A stretch of 64,000 bases of DNA from Streptomyces camponoticapitis (GCF_014646115.1 NZ_BMMV01000016.1:142157-206156); one strand, 5' to 3'. Counted from the stretch's first letter, positions 17,679-28,950 are shown. A program made the numbers and translations. Notes: generated from the letters alone by a model not told the origin.

Positions 17679-19028
17679 CTACGCGGCGGCCCGGTCCGGC
17701 AGCACCGCCGAGACCCGGAACCCCCCCGCGTCCGTCTCGCCCGACACGAACACCCCGCCCAGCGCGTGCACCCGCTCCCGCATCCCCACCAGCCCGTTGC
17801 CGCCACTGGGCAGCCCGGCGTCGGCGGCGCCGTACGACGGTCCGTTCTCCACCTGCATCGCTATCTCGGCCTCACGGTGCGCCAGGCGCACCATCACCTT
17901 CGACCCCGCCGCGTGCTTGTGCACATTCGTCAACGCCTCCTGCACCACCCGGTACGCGGTCTGCTCCACCTCCGGCGCGTACGCCCGCGACACCCCCTGC
18001 ACCGCGAACTCCACCACCATCCCCGCGTCCCTCGACTGACCGACCAGCGTCTCGATGTCACCCATGCCGGGCCCGTCCTCCGCCGCGGCGGCAGCGGCGG
18101 CCGCCGCCGCCGCGGCACCCACCGAGGCCAACGGCACCGCCGAACCGCCCGCACCGCCCCCCGGCCCCGCGTCGGCCACCTTCCGCGCCGCCTGCTGCTC
18201 CCCGGCACGCAGCACACCGAGCATCTCCCGCAGCTCCGTCAACGCCTGGCGCCCCATGTCCCCCACCAGCGCCGCGTTCTTCACGGCCTTCTGCGGGTCC
18301 TTCAACGCCACGGCCTGCAACGCTGCGGCATGCACCACCATCAGACTCACCCGGTGCGCCACCACGTCGTGCATCTCCCGCGCGATCCGCGTCCGCTCCT
18401 CGGTACGGGCCCACTCCGCCCGCTGCTCGGCCCGGTCGGCGAGCAGCGACAACTCCTGCTCCAGACTGTCGGCGCGCTCCCGCAGGCTCTCCATCAGCCG
18501 GCGCCTGGCTCCCACGTAGAGGCCGAGGAGCACGGGCGGCAGGGACAGGCTCAGCGCCATGAAGACCGCTATCAGCGGTATGTACCAGCGCGTGGCGGAC
18601 GCGAGGTCCGAGCCCACGACATCCTGCCGCGTCCGTACGAAGGCGACGATGAGCGTCCCCACGAGCGACATACCGGCGAGCGCCCCGATGATCCGCCGGG
18701 GCGCGTCGGAGGCGGCGAGCGTGTAGAGCCCGACCACACCGAGCAGCACACCCATCTCGGCGGGGGTGACGGAGACGGAGACGAGCACGACGGCCATCGG
18801 CCACCGCCGCCGCAACAGCAGCACGGACCCGACCAGCACCCCGAAGACCACCCCGAGGGCCACCGGCAGCTGGGCATTGCCCGCGAACCGGATCCCCTCG
18901 AACGCACACTCCAGGGCGGACACACCGGCCAGCCCCACGTCCAGCACGACACTGCGCCGCCGTCTCCACCACCAGAGCCCGCGGGCGGTCGGACCCTCGG
19001 CCTCCTCGCGTGCCCCCGTTGTGGTCAT
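17679..19028 (-). CDS. orphan sensor histidine kinase, NarL/DesK class (HisKA_3)
   Basis: 449 residues, ATG at 19028. Four to five membrane helices cover residues about 28-172, followed by a coiled coil (RERADSLEQELSLLADRAEQ). The dimerisation box is TRIAREMHDVVAHRVSLMV with the phosphoacceptor at His220. The ATPase domain shows VVQEALTNVHKHA (N-box) and GGNGLVGMRERVHALGG (G-box). Between them lies a low-complexity insert of about 45 residues rich in Gly and Ala, with twelve consecutive Ala at 305-316. Kinases of this class normally sit next to a LuxR/NarL response regulator; none is adjacent here. The nearest are at 30556 and 37463. The signal is unknown. It converges with the SUKH-3 gene, with 21 bp between the stops. 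Confidence 0.92.
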   Translation of the reverse strand: MTTTGAREEAEGPTARGLWWWRRRRSVVLDVGLAGVSALECAFEGIRFAGNAQLPVALGVVFGVLVGSVLLLRRRWPMAVVLVSVSVTPAEMGVLLGVVGLYTLAASDAPRRIIGALAGMSLVGTLIVAFVRTRQDVVGSDLASATRWYIPLIAVFMALSLSLPPVLLGLYVGARRRLMESLRERADSLEQELSLLADRAEQRAEWARTEERTRIAREMHDVVAHRVSLMVVHAAALQAVALKDPQKAVKNAALVGDMGRQALTELREMLGVLRAGEQQAARKVADAGPGGGAGGSAVPLASVGAAAAAAAAAAAAEDGPGMGDIETLVGQSRDAGMVVEFAVQGVSRAYAPEVEQTAYRVVQEALTNVHKHAAGSKVMVRLAHREAEIAMQVENGPSYGAADAGLPSGGNGLVGMRERVHALGGVFVSGETDAGGFRVSAVLPDRAAA

Positions 19029-19204
19029 GCCGTCCAGCCTAAGGGCGCCCGCGAGTCAATTTCCGGGGAGTGCGCGACGAGTGCTATCAGCACACGAACA
19101 CGCGGAGCGCCGACCTATGACGTCGCGTGGAAGGGGGTTGGTACGGCATAGTGTTGGCTGCCGATTCGGCCCGCTCAGCAAGCTGTCCGTTTTAGCACTT
19201 ATGA

Positions 19205-19279
19205 TCCCCCGTGGTGTAATTGGCAGCACTGTGGCTTTTGGTGCCATCTGTCCAGGTTCGAGTCCTGGCGGGGGAGCCA
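19205..19279 (+). tRNA. tRNA-Gln (anticodon UUG)
   Basis: Acceptor stem TCCCCCG / CGGGGGA (19205-19211 with 19269-19275), D-arm TGGTGTAATTGGCAGCA, and anticodon stem GTGGC / GCCAT enclosing loop TTTTGGT, giving anticodon TTG for glutamine. The T-arm is CCAGG-TTCGAGT-CCTGG, with a G discriminator and an encoded CCA at 19277-19279. A promoter-like TTGGTA followed by CATAGTGT lies about 65 bp upstream. Confidence 0.96.
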
Positions 19280-19288
19280 CACGGTTTC

Positions 19289-19315
19289 GGGTCCTGACCT
19301 CTCCGGTCAGGACCC
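19289..19315 (+). terminator. terminator after tRNA-Gln
   Basis: Perfect 11-bp stem GGGTCCTGACC / GGTCAGGACCC with a 5-base loop, followed by GCCTTCGTTT, 9 bp past the tRNA CCA. Confidence 0.85.
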
Positions 19316-19395
19316 GCCTTCGTTTCCGCCCCGAAACCCCCCGGTATCCTGCGGATGTCCGTCACGCCAAGCATCCGAAGCCGAAGGGCATTCCC

Positions 19396-20844
19396 GTGAG
19401 CGCCAACCGCCCGGCCGCCGTCGTCGTCCTCGCAGCGGGTGAGGGCACCCGCATGAAGTCGAAGACCCCCAAGGTTCTGCACGAGATCTGCGGGCGCTCG
19501 CTCGTCGGTCATGTCGTCTCCGCCGCGCGCGAGCTGGAGCCCGAACATCTCGTGGTCGTGGTCGGGCACGCGCGGGAGCTGGTCGAGGGGCATCTCTCCG
19601 GCACGTACGACGGTGTGCGCGCCGCGTTCCAGGCCGAGCAGAACGGCACCGGGCACGCCGTCCGGATGGCCCTGGAGGAGCTGGGGCAGGCCCCCGACGG
19701 CACCGTCGTCGTCGTGTGCGGCGACACCCCGCTGCTCTCCGGCTCGACGCTCGCCGCACTCGCCGCGCAGCACGAGGGCGACGGCAACGCCGTCACCGTG
19801 CTGACCGCCGAGGTGCCGGACGCGACCGGTTACGGGCGCATCGTGCGGGACGAGGCGAGCGGTGCGGTCACCGGCATCGTGGAGCACAAGGACGCGACGG
19901 AAGAGCAGCGCGCGGTACGGGAGATCAACTCCGGGGTGTTCGCCTTCGACGGGCAGTTGCTCGCGGACGCGCTGGGCAAGGTCAGCAGGGACAACAGCCA
20001 GGGCGAGGAGTATCTGACCGATGTCCTCGGCATCCTGCGCGAGGCCGGGCACCGCGTCGGCGCGTCGGTCGCTGGCGACCACCGCGAGATCCTGGGCATC
20101 AACAACCGCGTACAGCTGGCGGAGGCGCGCCGGCTGCTGAACGAGCGGCTGCTGGAGCAGGCGATGACGGCCGGTGTGACGGTGGTGGACCCGGGGTCGG
20201 TGCTGATCGATGTGACGGTGACGTACGAGCCGGACGTGATCGTGCACCCGGCGACGCAGCTGCTCGGCTCGACGCATCTGTCGGAGGGCGCGGAGGTGGG
20301 TCCCAACTCCCGTCTGACGGACACGATGGTGGGCGAGGGCGCCCGCGTGGACAACACCGTGGCCATCGACGCCGAGGTGGGCGAGGGGGCTTCGGTGGGC
20401 CCGTTCGCCTACTTGCGTCCCGGCACGAAGCTCGGCGTGAAGTCGAAGGCGGGGACGTTCGTCGAGATGAAGAAGGCGACGATCGGGGACGGTTCGAAGG
20501 TGCCGCATCTGTCGTACGTGGGTGACGCGACGATCGGTGAGCAGACGAACATCGGTGCGGCGAGCGTGTTCGTGAACTACGACGGCGAGTCGAAGCACCA
20601 CACGACGATCGGCTCACACTGCAAGACAGGTTCAGACAACATGTTTGTGGCGCCTGTCACTGTCGGGGACGGTGCCTACACCGCCGCCGGCTCGGTCATC
20701 ACGAAGGACGTGCCGTCGGGTTCGCTGGCCGTCGCGCGGGGCCAGCAGCGGAATATCGAGGGTTGGGTGGCTCGTAAGCGTCCGGGAAGTGCCGCCGCGC
20801 AGGCCGCCGCGGCGGCCTCCGACGAGCTCGCGCTCGAAAGCTGA
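19396..20844 (+). CDS. glmU: bifunctional UDP-GlcNAc pyrophosphorylase / glucosamine-1-phosphate acetyltransferase
   Basis: 482 residues from GTG at 19396; the longer in-frame opening upstream runs through the tRNA and terminator and is not real. The N-terminal uridylyltransferase has LAAGEGTRMKSKTPKVLH (the G-x-G-T-R-M nucleotide-binding motif), VVVCGDTPLLSG and EINSGVFAFDG. From about residue 260 the left-handed beta-helix hexapeptide repeats run to residue 455 (VGEGARVDNTVAIDAEVGEG, GDGSKVPHLSYVGDATIGEQ, TAAGSVITKDVPSGSLAVAR). It acetylates glucosamine-1-phosphate and then makes UDP-GlcNAc for peptidoglycan in the cytoplasm. The Ala-rich C-terminal tail is typical of actinobacterial GlmU. 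It is followed by prs after 110 bp. Confidence 0.97.
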   Translation: MSANRPAAVVVLAAGEGTRMKSKTPKVLHEICGRSLVGHVVSAARELEPEHLVVVVGHARELVEGHLSGTYDGVRAAFQAEQNGTGHAVRMALEELGQAPDGTVVVVCGDTPLLSGSTLAALAAQHEGDGNAVTVLTAEVPDATGYGRIVRDEASGAVTGIVEHKDATEEQRAVREINSGVFAFDGQLLADALGKVSRDNSQGEEYLTDVLGILREAGHRVGASVAGDHREILGINNRVQLAEARRLLNERLLEQAMTAGVTVVDPGSVLIDVTVTYEPDVIVHPATQLLGSTHLSEGAEVGPNSRLTDTMVGEGARVDNTVAIDAEVGEGASVGPFAYLRPGTKLGVKSKAGTFVEMKKATIGDGSKVPHLSYVGDATIGEQTNIGAASVFVNYDGESKHHTTIGSHCKTGSDNMFVAPVTVGDGAYTAAGSVITKDVPSGSLAVARGQQRNIEGWVARKRPGSAAAQAAAAASDELALES

Positions 20845-20954
20845 CCGGAAACAGGCGCTCCGTTCAGCGCGTACCGTGATAGATGCTCACGTTCGGCTGG
20901 CTCGCAGGGACGCGCGGGTGCAGCAGCAATCAACACGTCTGAGGAGACTGTGCT

Positions 20955-21932
20955 GTGACCGGGATCAAGACGACCGGCGAGAAGAAGCTGATGCTCTTCT
21001 CCGGCCGCGCCCACCCCGAGCTGGCCGAGGCGGTCGCCCACACTCTGGGCGTCGGGATAGTGCCGACCAAGGCTTTCGATTTCGCCAACGGTGAGATCTA
21101 CGTGCGCTATCAGGAGTCGGCCCGGGGTGCGGACTGTTTTCTGATCCAGAGCCACACCGCTCCGATCAATAAGTGGATCATGGAACAGCTGATCATGATC
21201 GACGCTCTGAAGCGGGCTTCCGCCCGGAGCATCACCGTGATCGTGCCCTTCTACGGATACGCCCGGCAGGACAAGAAGCACCGTGGGCGTGAGCCTATTT
21301 CGGCCCGTCTGGTCGCGGATCTGATGAAGACGGCCGGCGCGCACCGCATCCTGACCGTGGATCTCCACACGGACCAGATCCAGGGCTTCTTCGACGGCCC
21401 GGTGGATCATCTGTTCGCGCTGCCGATCCTGGCGGACTACGTGGCGACGAAGGTCGACCGTACGAAGCTGACGGTGGTCTCGCCGGACGCCGGCCGGGTA
21501 CGGGTGGCGGACCGCTGGTGCGACCGGCTGGACGCGCCGCTCGCGATCGTGCACAAGCGCCGTGACAAGGACGTCGCGAACGAGGTGACGGTCCATGAGG
21601 TCGTGGGCAATGTCGAGGGCCGGGTCTGTGTCCTGGTGGACGACATGATCGACACGGGTGGCACGATCTGCGCCGCCGCGGACGCGCTGTTCGCGCACGG
21701 CGCGGAGGACGTCATCGTGACGGCGACGCACGGTGTGCTGTCGGGTCCGGCCGCGGACCGGCTGAAGAATTCGCAGGTGAGCGAGTTCATCTTCACGGAC
21801 ACGCTGCCCGATCCGGGCAATCTGGAGATGGACAAGATCACGGTCCTGTCGATCGCGCCGACGATCGCGCGTGCGGTGCGTGAGGTGTTCGAGGACGGTT
21901 CGGTGACGAGCCTCTTCGACGAGCAGGCGTAG
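20955..21932 (+). CDS. prs: ribose-phosphate pyrophosphokinase (PRPP synthetase)
   Basis: 325 residues from GTG at 20955 with GAGGAG upstream. Recognisable segments are KLMLFSGRAHPELAEAVA at the N-terminus, TVIVPFYGYARQDKKHRGRE (ATP-binding flexible loop), ILTVDLHTDQIQGFF, and the PRPP-binding loop CVLVDDMIDTGGTICAAADA. It makes PRPP from ribose-5-phosphate and ATP for nucleotides, His and Trp. The glmU-prs order is common in bacteria and links sugar-nucleotide and PRPP supply. A strong hairpin follows at 21995-22045. Confidence 0.97.
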   Translation: MTGIKTTGEKKLMLFSGRAHPELAEAVAHTLGVGIVPTKAFDFANGEIYVRYQESARGADCFLIQSHTAPINKWIMEQLIMIDALKRASARSITVIVPFYGYARQDKKHRGREPISARLVADLMKTAGAHRILTVDLHTDQIQGFFDGPVDHLFALPILADYVATKVDRTKLTVVSPDAGRVRVADRWCDRLDAPLAIVHKRRDKDVANEVTVHEVVGNVEGRVCVLVDDMIDTGGTICAAADALFAHGAEDVIVTATHGVLSGPAADRLKNSQVSEFIFTDTLPDPGNLEMDKITVLSIAPTIARAVREVFEDGSVTSLFDEQA

Positions 21933-21994
21933 GCGCACCCGCGTCGTACGTCTGCTGAGGCCCCCGGCGCGGGGCTCTGAAGATCGATTTCTGG

Positions 21995-22045
21995 GCGGCC
22001 TCCCCGCCGGGTAGACTCAGTGAGTTGCTCGGCGAGGGAGGCCGC
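21995..22045 (+). terminator. long stem-loop between prs and rplY
   Basis: Outer stem GCGGCCTCCC / GGGAGGCCGC continues through one bulged A into CGCCG / CGGCG, 15 pairs in all, around a 20-base loop that itself contains ACTCA-G-TGAGT. TTTCATTC follows the stem. The position fits a prs terminator, with rplY then expressed from a promoter around 22050-22120, but an rplY leader regulator is also possible. Confidence 0.6.
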
Positions 22046-22154
22046 TTTCATTCGCGGCTGTCCGTTATCGACGCGCTCTTCGTAGCAGGCCTGTCGTGGC
22101 CGGGTGACCACCAGTTCCGTCGTCACCGATGAATCATCTACGAGGAGTGCAGCC

Positions 22155-22745
22155 ATGGCTGAGATCAAGATCGCCGCAGAGATCCGGTCCGAGTTCGGCA
22201 AGGGCGCCGCCCGCCGTACCCGTCGTGAGAACAAGGTTCCCGCGGTCGTCTACGGCCACGGCGCCGAGCCCGTCCACATCTCCCTGCCGGGTCACGACCT
22301 GATGATGGCGCTGAAGACGGCCAACGCCCTGCTGAGCGTCGACATCGAGGGCCGCAAGGAGCTCGTCATCCCCAAGGCCGTCCAGCGTGACGCGCTCAAG
22401 GGCTTCATCAAGCACGTCGACCTGCTCGCGGTGAAGCGCGGCGAGAAGGTCTCGGTCGAGGTCGCGGTGCACACCGAGGGCGAGCTGGCCCCGGGCCCGT
22501 TCCTGCTGGAGAACGTGCTCAGCACCCTGACCGTCGAGGCCGAGGCCACGCACATCCCCGAGTCCGTCACGGTCTCCGTCGCGGGCCTGGAGGCCGGTGC
22601 CTCCATCCTGGCGAAGGACGTCCCGCTGCCCGAGGGCACGACGCTGGTGACGGACGAGGACGCGGTCGTCATCCAGGTCCTGGCCGCGCAGGCGGAGGAG
22701 CCGTCGGCCGAGGACAGCGCGGACGAGGCCGCCGCGGAGGTCTGA
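22155..22745 (+). CDS. rplY: 50S ribosomal protein L25, long CTC/TL5 form
   Basis: 196 residues from ATG at 22155, preceded by GAGGAGTGCAGCC. The N-terminal L25 domain (IAAEIRSEFGKGAARRTRRE, KVPAVVYGHGAEPVHIS) binds 5S rRNA. The C-terminal TL5/CTC domain (about residues 95-180; HVDLLAVKRGEKVSVEVAVH, LPEGTTLVTDEDAVVIQVLA) and an acidic tail make this the long form, also called general stress protein Ctc. The prs-rplY-pth order matches the common bacterial arrangement. Confidence 0.96.
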   Translation: MAEIKIAAEIRSEFGKGAARRTRRENKVPAVVYGHGAEPVHISLPGHDLMMALKTANALLSVDIEGRKELVIPKAVQRDALKGFIKHVDLLAVKRGEKVSVEVAVHTEGELAPGPFLLENVLSTLTVEAEATHIPESVTVSVAGLEAGASILAKDVPLPEGTTLVTDEDAVVIQVLAAQAEEPSAEDSADEAAAEV

Positions 22746-22802
22746 GCCTCGGCTTCGTCCTGAGTACGGGGCCCGGGTACGGGTCCTGAAACGCTTTGCC
22801 CG

Positions 22803-22834
22803 ACGGGGTGGCGGGCCGGTGCCCGCCACCCCGT
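22803..22834 (+). terminator. intrinsic terminator after rplY
   Basis: Perfect 14-bp stem ACGGGGTGGCGGGC / GCCCGCCACCCCGT with loop CGGT, followed by TCTTCTTCG. It lies 57 bp past the rplY stop and 31 bp before the pth start, so pth depends on read-through or a promoter not visible here. Confidence 0.85.
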
Positions 22835-22865
22835 TCTTCTTCGTCCTCAAGGAGACGCAGCGCAG

Positions 22866-23462
22866 ATGACGACCGATGCGACCGCCCCGTGGCTGATCGT
22901 GGGCCTGGGCAACCCCGGCCCCGGTTACGCGGCCAACCGCCACAACGTCGGTTTCATGGTGGCCGATCTCCTCGCGGGCCGCATGGGCGGCTCGTTCAAG
23001 CGTGCCCAGAAGGCTCAGGCCCAGGTCCTGGAGGGCCGGGTGGGGCCGATGGGTCCCGGCAGCCGGCGGGTGGTGCTGGCGAAGCCGCTGTCGTTCATGA
23101 ATCTGTCCGGGGGCCCGGTCGCCGGGCTGCGGGACTTCTACAAGGTGCCGACGGCCAACATCGTGGCGATCCATGACGAGTTGGACATCGACTACGGCGC
23201 GCTGCGCCTGAAGCTGGGCGGCGGCGACAACGGTCACAACGGTCTGAAGTCGATGACCAAGGCGATGGGCCCCGACTACCACCGGGTCAGGTTCGGGATC
23301 GGCCGGCCGCCGGGGCGGATGCAGGTCGCCGACTTCGTGCTGAAGGACTTCTCCTCGGTGGAGCGCAAGGAGCTGGACTTCTCCGTGGACCGCGCGGCCG
23401 ACGCCGTGGAGTGTCTGGTGACGGAAGGGCTGGAGCGGGCGCAGAGCGCGTACAACTCCTGA
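22866..23462 (+). CDS. pth: peptidyl-tRNA hydrolase
   Basis: 198 residues from ATG at 22866. IVGLGNPGPGYAANRHNVGF holds the catalytic His26, AKPLSFMNLSGGPV contains the substrate-binding Asn, IHDELDIDYG provides the catalytic Asp, and GGDNGHNGLKSM is the third conserved block. It frees tRNA from prematurely released peptidyl-tRNA in the cytoplasm. Length is normal for the family. The only oddity is a short Gly/Pro-rich insertion after KAQAQVLEGRV. Confidence 0.97.
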   Translation: MTTDATAPWLIVGLGNPGPGYAANRHNVGFMVADLLAGRMGGSFKRAQKAQAQVLEGRVGPMGPGSRRVVLAKPLSFMNLSGGPVAGLRDFYKVPTANIVAIHDELDIDYGALRLKLGGGDNGHNGLKSMTKAMGPDYHRVRFGIGRPPGRMQVADFVLKDFSSVERKELDFSVDRAADAVECLVTEGLERAQSAYNS

Positions 23463-23559
23463 CACACACGCACATACACCGCCATTCTTTGTCCACTCAA
23501 CGACCATTTGTCTGCCACAAGTTGACCGACTGCGTCCGGATGGCCAAGGATCGCGATCC

Positions 23560-24030
23560 ATGAAGCGGAGCTCGTCGCAACTGGCACTGTCGGTGGGCCG
23601 TCGTGCCGCGATGGCGTTCGTCGCCGCGCTGTTGGTCGTCGCGGGTTTCTGGACGTCCTGGGGTACGGCGCAGCACGTGCTGCTCTCCAAGGGCCGCGAG
23701 CACGGGACGCTGGCCGTCACCGAGTGCGGCGGGACGACCTGTACGGGGACGTACGACCCCGAGGGGAGCGCCGGCCCGCGTGCCGGCACTCCGATCGAGC
23801 GGTCGGTGGCGGTGAAGAAGGGCCAGGAGTACGAGGTGGTGCGGAAGCCCGGCTCCGGCGAACTGGTCCGCTCGGGCTCGTCCGGCGGCCTGCTCGCGTG
23901 GGTGCCGCTCGGCGGCGCGCTGCTGCTGGCGGCGCCGGTGGTCGGCGGCGGGCTGCGGCTGACGCGTACCGCGTGGGGTACGGCGATCGCGGGAGCGGTG
24001 CTGCTGGCGGCGGCGTTCTTCGCGCTCTGA
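23560..24030 (+). CDS. small membrane protein of unknown function
   Basis: 156 residues, ATG at 23560 with AAGGAT about 10 bases upstream. It has one N-terminal membrane helix (residues about 17-36), an extracytoplasmic segment of about 70 residues with a Cys pair (ECGGTTCTGTYD), and two C-terminal helices (about 112-130 and 136-155). The layout resembles DUF3592-type proteins, but I cannot name the family. The Cys pair could form a disulfide outside the cell. It converges with ppc across a bidirectional terminator. Confidence 0.75.
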   Translation: MKRSSSQLALSVGRRAAMAFVAALLVVAGFWTSWGTAQHVLLSKGREHGTLAVTECGGTTCTGTYDPEGSAGPRAGTPIERSVAVKKGQEYEVVRKPGSGELVRSGSSGGLLAWVPLGGALLLAAPVVGGGLRLTRTAWGTAIAGAVLLAAAFFAL

Positions 24031-24078
24031 CGCCGGCCTTCGGAACGGACCCCCCGGATCGGCGCCTCTGGACGGGCA

Positions 24079-24116
24079 CGAGCGCCGGACGGACCCGTCG
24101 GCCCGTCCGGCGCTCG
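24079..24116. terminator. bidirectional terminator between the small membrane gene and ppc
   Basis: Stem of 14 bp (CGAGCGCCGGACGG / CCGTCCGGCGCTCG) with a 10-base loop, midway between two convergent stop codons. Confidence 0.85.
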
Positions 24117-24136
24117 CCCGTTGAACAGACTCGCGG

Positions 24137-26932
<2,796 letters not shown>

Positions 26933-27085
26933 AGGTGCGGCTCCTTGCAGTGTTCGAGCACGTCGGGAGGAGAGGTTCTGGAGAGATTGTTCGACCGGAC
27001 CGCGCTGTCCGACGTCACAAGGATAGGTGGCCTTCGCGCGTCGTTATCCACAGGCCCCTTGTCGCGTGCCTCCACGCTGCCATAC

Positions 27086-27114
27086 TTACGTTGCCGTAGG
27101 TTACGCGCCCGTAG
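27086..27114 (+). promoter_or_regulatory. tandem TTACG-N4-CGTAG operators ahead of the desaturase gene
   Basis: Two 14-bp copies, TTACGTTGCCGTAG and TTACGCGCCCGTAG, are separated by one base; each contains the inverted repeat TACG-N4-CGTA. They lie 43-71 bp before the preferred desaturase start. TACG/CGTA palindromes are typical targets of TetR-type lipid regulators, and a TetR gene ends this operon, so autoregulation is the likely reading. Confidence 0.6.
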
Positions 27115-27156
27115 ACAGGCAGAATGCCGCATTCCACACCTCCAGGGGACACACCC

Positions 27157-28167
27157 ATGTCGACAAGCCCTGACGTTCTCGGCGACTCCTCACAGGCCCA
27201 GCCTGCGCCGGACGGTTCCTCCCTGCCCCTCGCCGCCTCGGTTCCCTCCGCCACGCTCGGCGGGGAGAACAAACGCTCGCTGGAGCAGATCACGCTGCTC
27301 CTCTTCATCGTCGTGCCCTTCATCGCCCTGCTCGGCGCCGTTCCGCTGGTCTGGGGATGGGGTGTGAGCTGGCTCGACCTGGGCCTGCTCGTCGCCATGT
27401 ATTTCATCGGCTGCCACGGCATCACGGTCGGCTTCCACCGGTATTTCACCCATGGTTCCTTCAAGGCGGCGCGCCCGTTGCGGATCGCGCTGGCCGTGGC
27501 GGGGTCGATGGCCGTGGAGGGTCCGGTGGTCCGCTGGGTCGCCGATCACCGCAAGCACCACAAGTTCTCGGACGCGGAGGGCGACCCGCACTCGCCGTGG
27601 CGGTTCGGCGAGACGCTTCCCGCGCTGCTCAAGGGCCTGTGGTGGGCGCACATCGGCTGGCTCTTCGACGAGGAGCAGACGTCGCAGCAGAAGTACGCGC
27701 CGGATCTGATCAGGGACCCGGCGATCCGGCGGGTCTCGAAGCAGTTCCTGCTGTGGGCCTTCGTGTCGCTGGCGCTGCCGCCGCTCATCGGCGGGCTGGT
27801 GACGATGTCCTGGTGGGGCGCGTTCACGGCGTTCTTCTGGGGTTCGCTGGTCCGGGTCGCGCTGCTGCACCATGTGACGTGGTCGATCAACTCGATCTGT
27901 CACGCGGTGGGCAAACGTCCGTTCAAGTCGCGTGACCGGTCAGGCAATGTGTGGTGGTTGGCGGTCTTGTCCTGTGGCGAGTCATGGCACAACCTGCACC
28001 ATGCGGACCCGACGAGCGCCCGGCACGGTGTGCTGCGAGGTCAGATCGACTCCAGTGCCCGGCTGATCCGCTGGTTCGAGGTGTTCGGCTGGGTGCACAG
28101 TGTGCGGTGGCCCGACGCCGGACGGCTGAACGCCCGACGGAGAATTGACCATCCCAACGCGGCATGA
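27157..28167 (+). CDS. membrane acyl-CoA delta-9 fatty-acid desaturase
   Basis: 336 residues from ATG at 27157, chosen for the AGGGGAC ribosome site; ATG at 27124 would add 11 residues. Three histidine boxes that hold the di-iron centre are clear: GFHRYFTHGSF, DHRKHHKFSD and SWHNLHHADP. Four membrane helices are expected: about residues 47-65 and 68-85 before the first box, and two between boxes two and three (QFLLWAFVSLALPPLIGGLV, WWGAFTAFFWGSLVRVALLH). It introduces a cis double bond into acyl chains at the inner membrane face to adjust fluidity. The TetR gene overlaps its stop codon, and operators precede it. Confidence 0.95.
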   Translation: MSTSPDVLGDSSQAQPAPDGSSLPLAASVPSATLGGENKRSLEQITLLLFIVVPFIALLGAVPLVWGWGVSWLDLGLLVAMYFIGCHGITVGFHRYFTHGSFKAARPLRIALAVAGSMAVEGPVVRWVADHRKHHKFSDAEGDPHSPWRFGETLPALLKGLWWAHIGWLFDEEQTSQQKYAPDLIRDPAIRRVSKQFLLWAFVSLALPPLIGGLVTMSWWGAFTAFFWGSLVRVALLHHVTWSINSICHAVGKRPFKSRDRSGNVWWLAVLSCGESWHNLHHADPTSARHGVLRGQIDSSARLIRWFEVFGWVHSVRWPDAGRLNARRRIDHPNAA

Positions 28168-28856
28168 TTGGCAACGTGGCGATCGACGGCGGTAAGAGCG
28201 ACACCGACAAGAGCCGGACCTCCGCAGCGCCCCGGCGCTCGCGCCGGGTCCGGATGACCGGCAAGGAGCGTCGCGAGCAACTGCTGGACATCGGCCGCAC
28301 CCTGTTCGCCGAGAAGGGCTACGAGGGCACGTCGGTGGAGGAGATCGCCTCGAAGGCGGGGGTCTCCAAGCCGGTGGTGTACGAGCACTTCGGCGGCAAG
28401 GAGGGGCTGTACGCGGTCGTGGTCGACCGCGAGATGCGCCAGCTGCTCGACATGGTGACAAGCTCCCTCACCGCGGGCCATCCCCGCGAGCTGTGCGAGC
28501 AGGCGGCGTTCGCGCTCCTCGACTACATCGAGGAGTACACGGACGGTTTCCGGATCCTGGTCCGCGATTCGCCGGTGGCCCAGTCGACCGGCACGTTCGC
28601 CTCACTGATCAGCGACATCGCCACGCAGGTCGAGGACATCCTCGGCATGGAGTTCAAGGCCCGCGGCTTCGACCCGAAGCTGGCCCCGCTGTACGCCCAC
28701 GCCCTGGTGGGCATGGTGGCGCTCACGGGCCAGTGGTGGGTGGACACCCGCCGCCCGAAGAAGAACGAGGTCGCGGCGCATCTGGTGAATCTGGCCTGGC
28801 ACGGTCTGGGCAATCTGGAGGCCAAGCCACGGCTGATAGGGCACCGCAAGGTGTGA
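28164..28856 (+). CDS. TetR-family regulator, probable repressor of the desaturase operon
   Basis: 230 residues from ATG at 28164, overlapping the desaturase stop (ATGA). After a basic 30-residue tail, the HTH region is RREQLLDIGRTLFAEKGYEG and TSVEEIASKAGVSKPVVYEHF. The ligand-binding half contains DYIEEYTDGFRILVRDSPVA and ends LAWHGLGNLEAKPRLIGHR. The coupling to the desaturase and the tandem palindromes upstream suggest it senses acyl-CoA or fatty acids and represses its own operon, as shown for other desaturase-linked TetR proteins. The ligand is inference. Confidence 0.9.
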   Translation: MIGNVAIDGGKSDTDKSRTSAAPRRSRRVRMTGKERREQLLDIGRTLFAEKGYEGTSVEEIASKAGVSKPVVYEHFGGKEGLYAVVVDREMRQLLDMVTSSLTAGHPRELCEQAAFALLDYIEEYTDGFRILVRDSPVAQSTGTFASLISDIATQVEDILGMEFKARGFDPKLAPLYAHALVGMVALTGQWWVDTRRPKKNEVAAHLVNLAWHGLGNLEAKPRLIGHRKV

Positions 28857-28895
28857 GCCGGGGCCGCCCGGCCGCCCCCGGCTCAGCCGCGGACG

Positions 28896-28950
28896 GACAC
28901 CGGGACGCTACGAGGCCGGAACGCGACGACACCGGGACGCTACGAGGCCG
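28896..28950 (+). repeat. 23-bp direct repeat downstream of the TetR gene
   Basis: GACACCGGGACGCTACGAGG and the next three bases CCG occur identically at 28896-28918 and 28928-28950, a 32-bp period. The second copy also forms one arm of the hairpin at 28930-28963. No coding role is visible. Confidence 0.85.

Noticed and set aside
19029..19395. tRNA gene as integration site of a mobile element
   Set aside because: No integrase, no repeat of the tRNA 3' end, and housekeeping genes follow directly.
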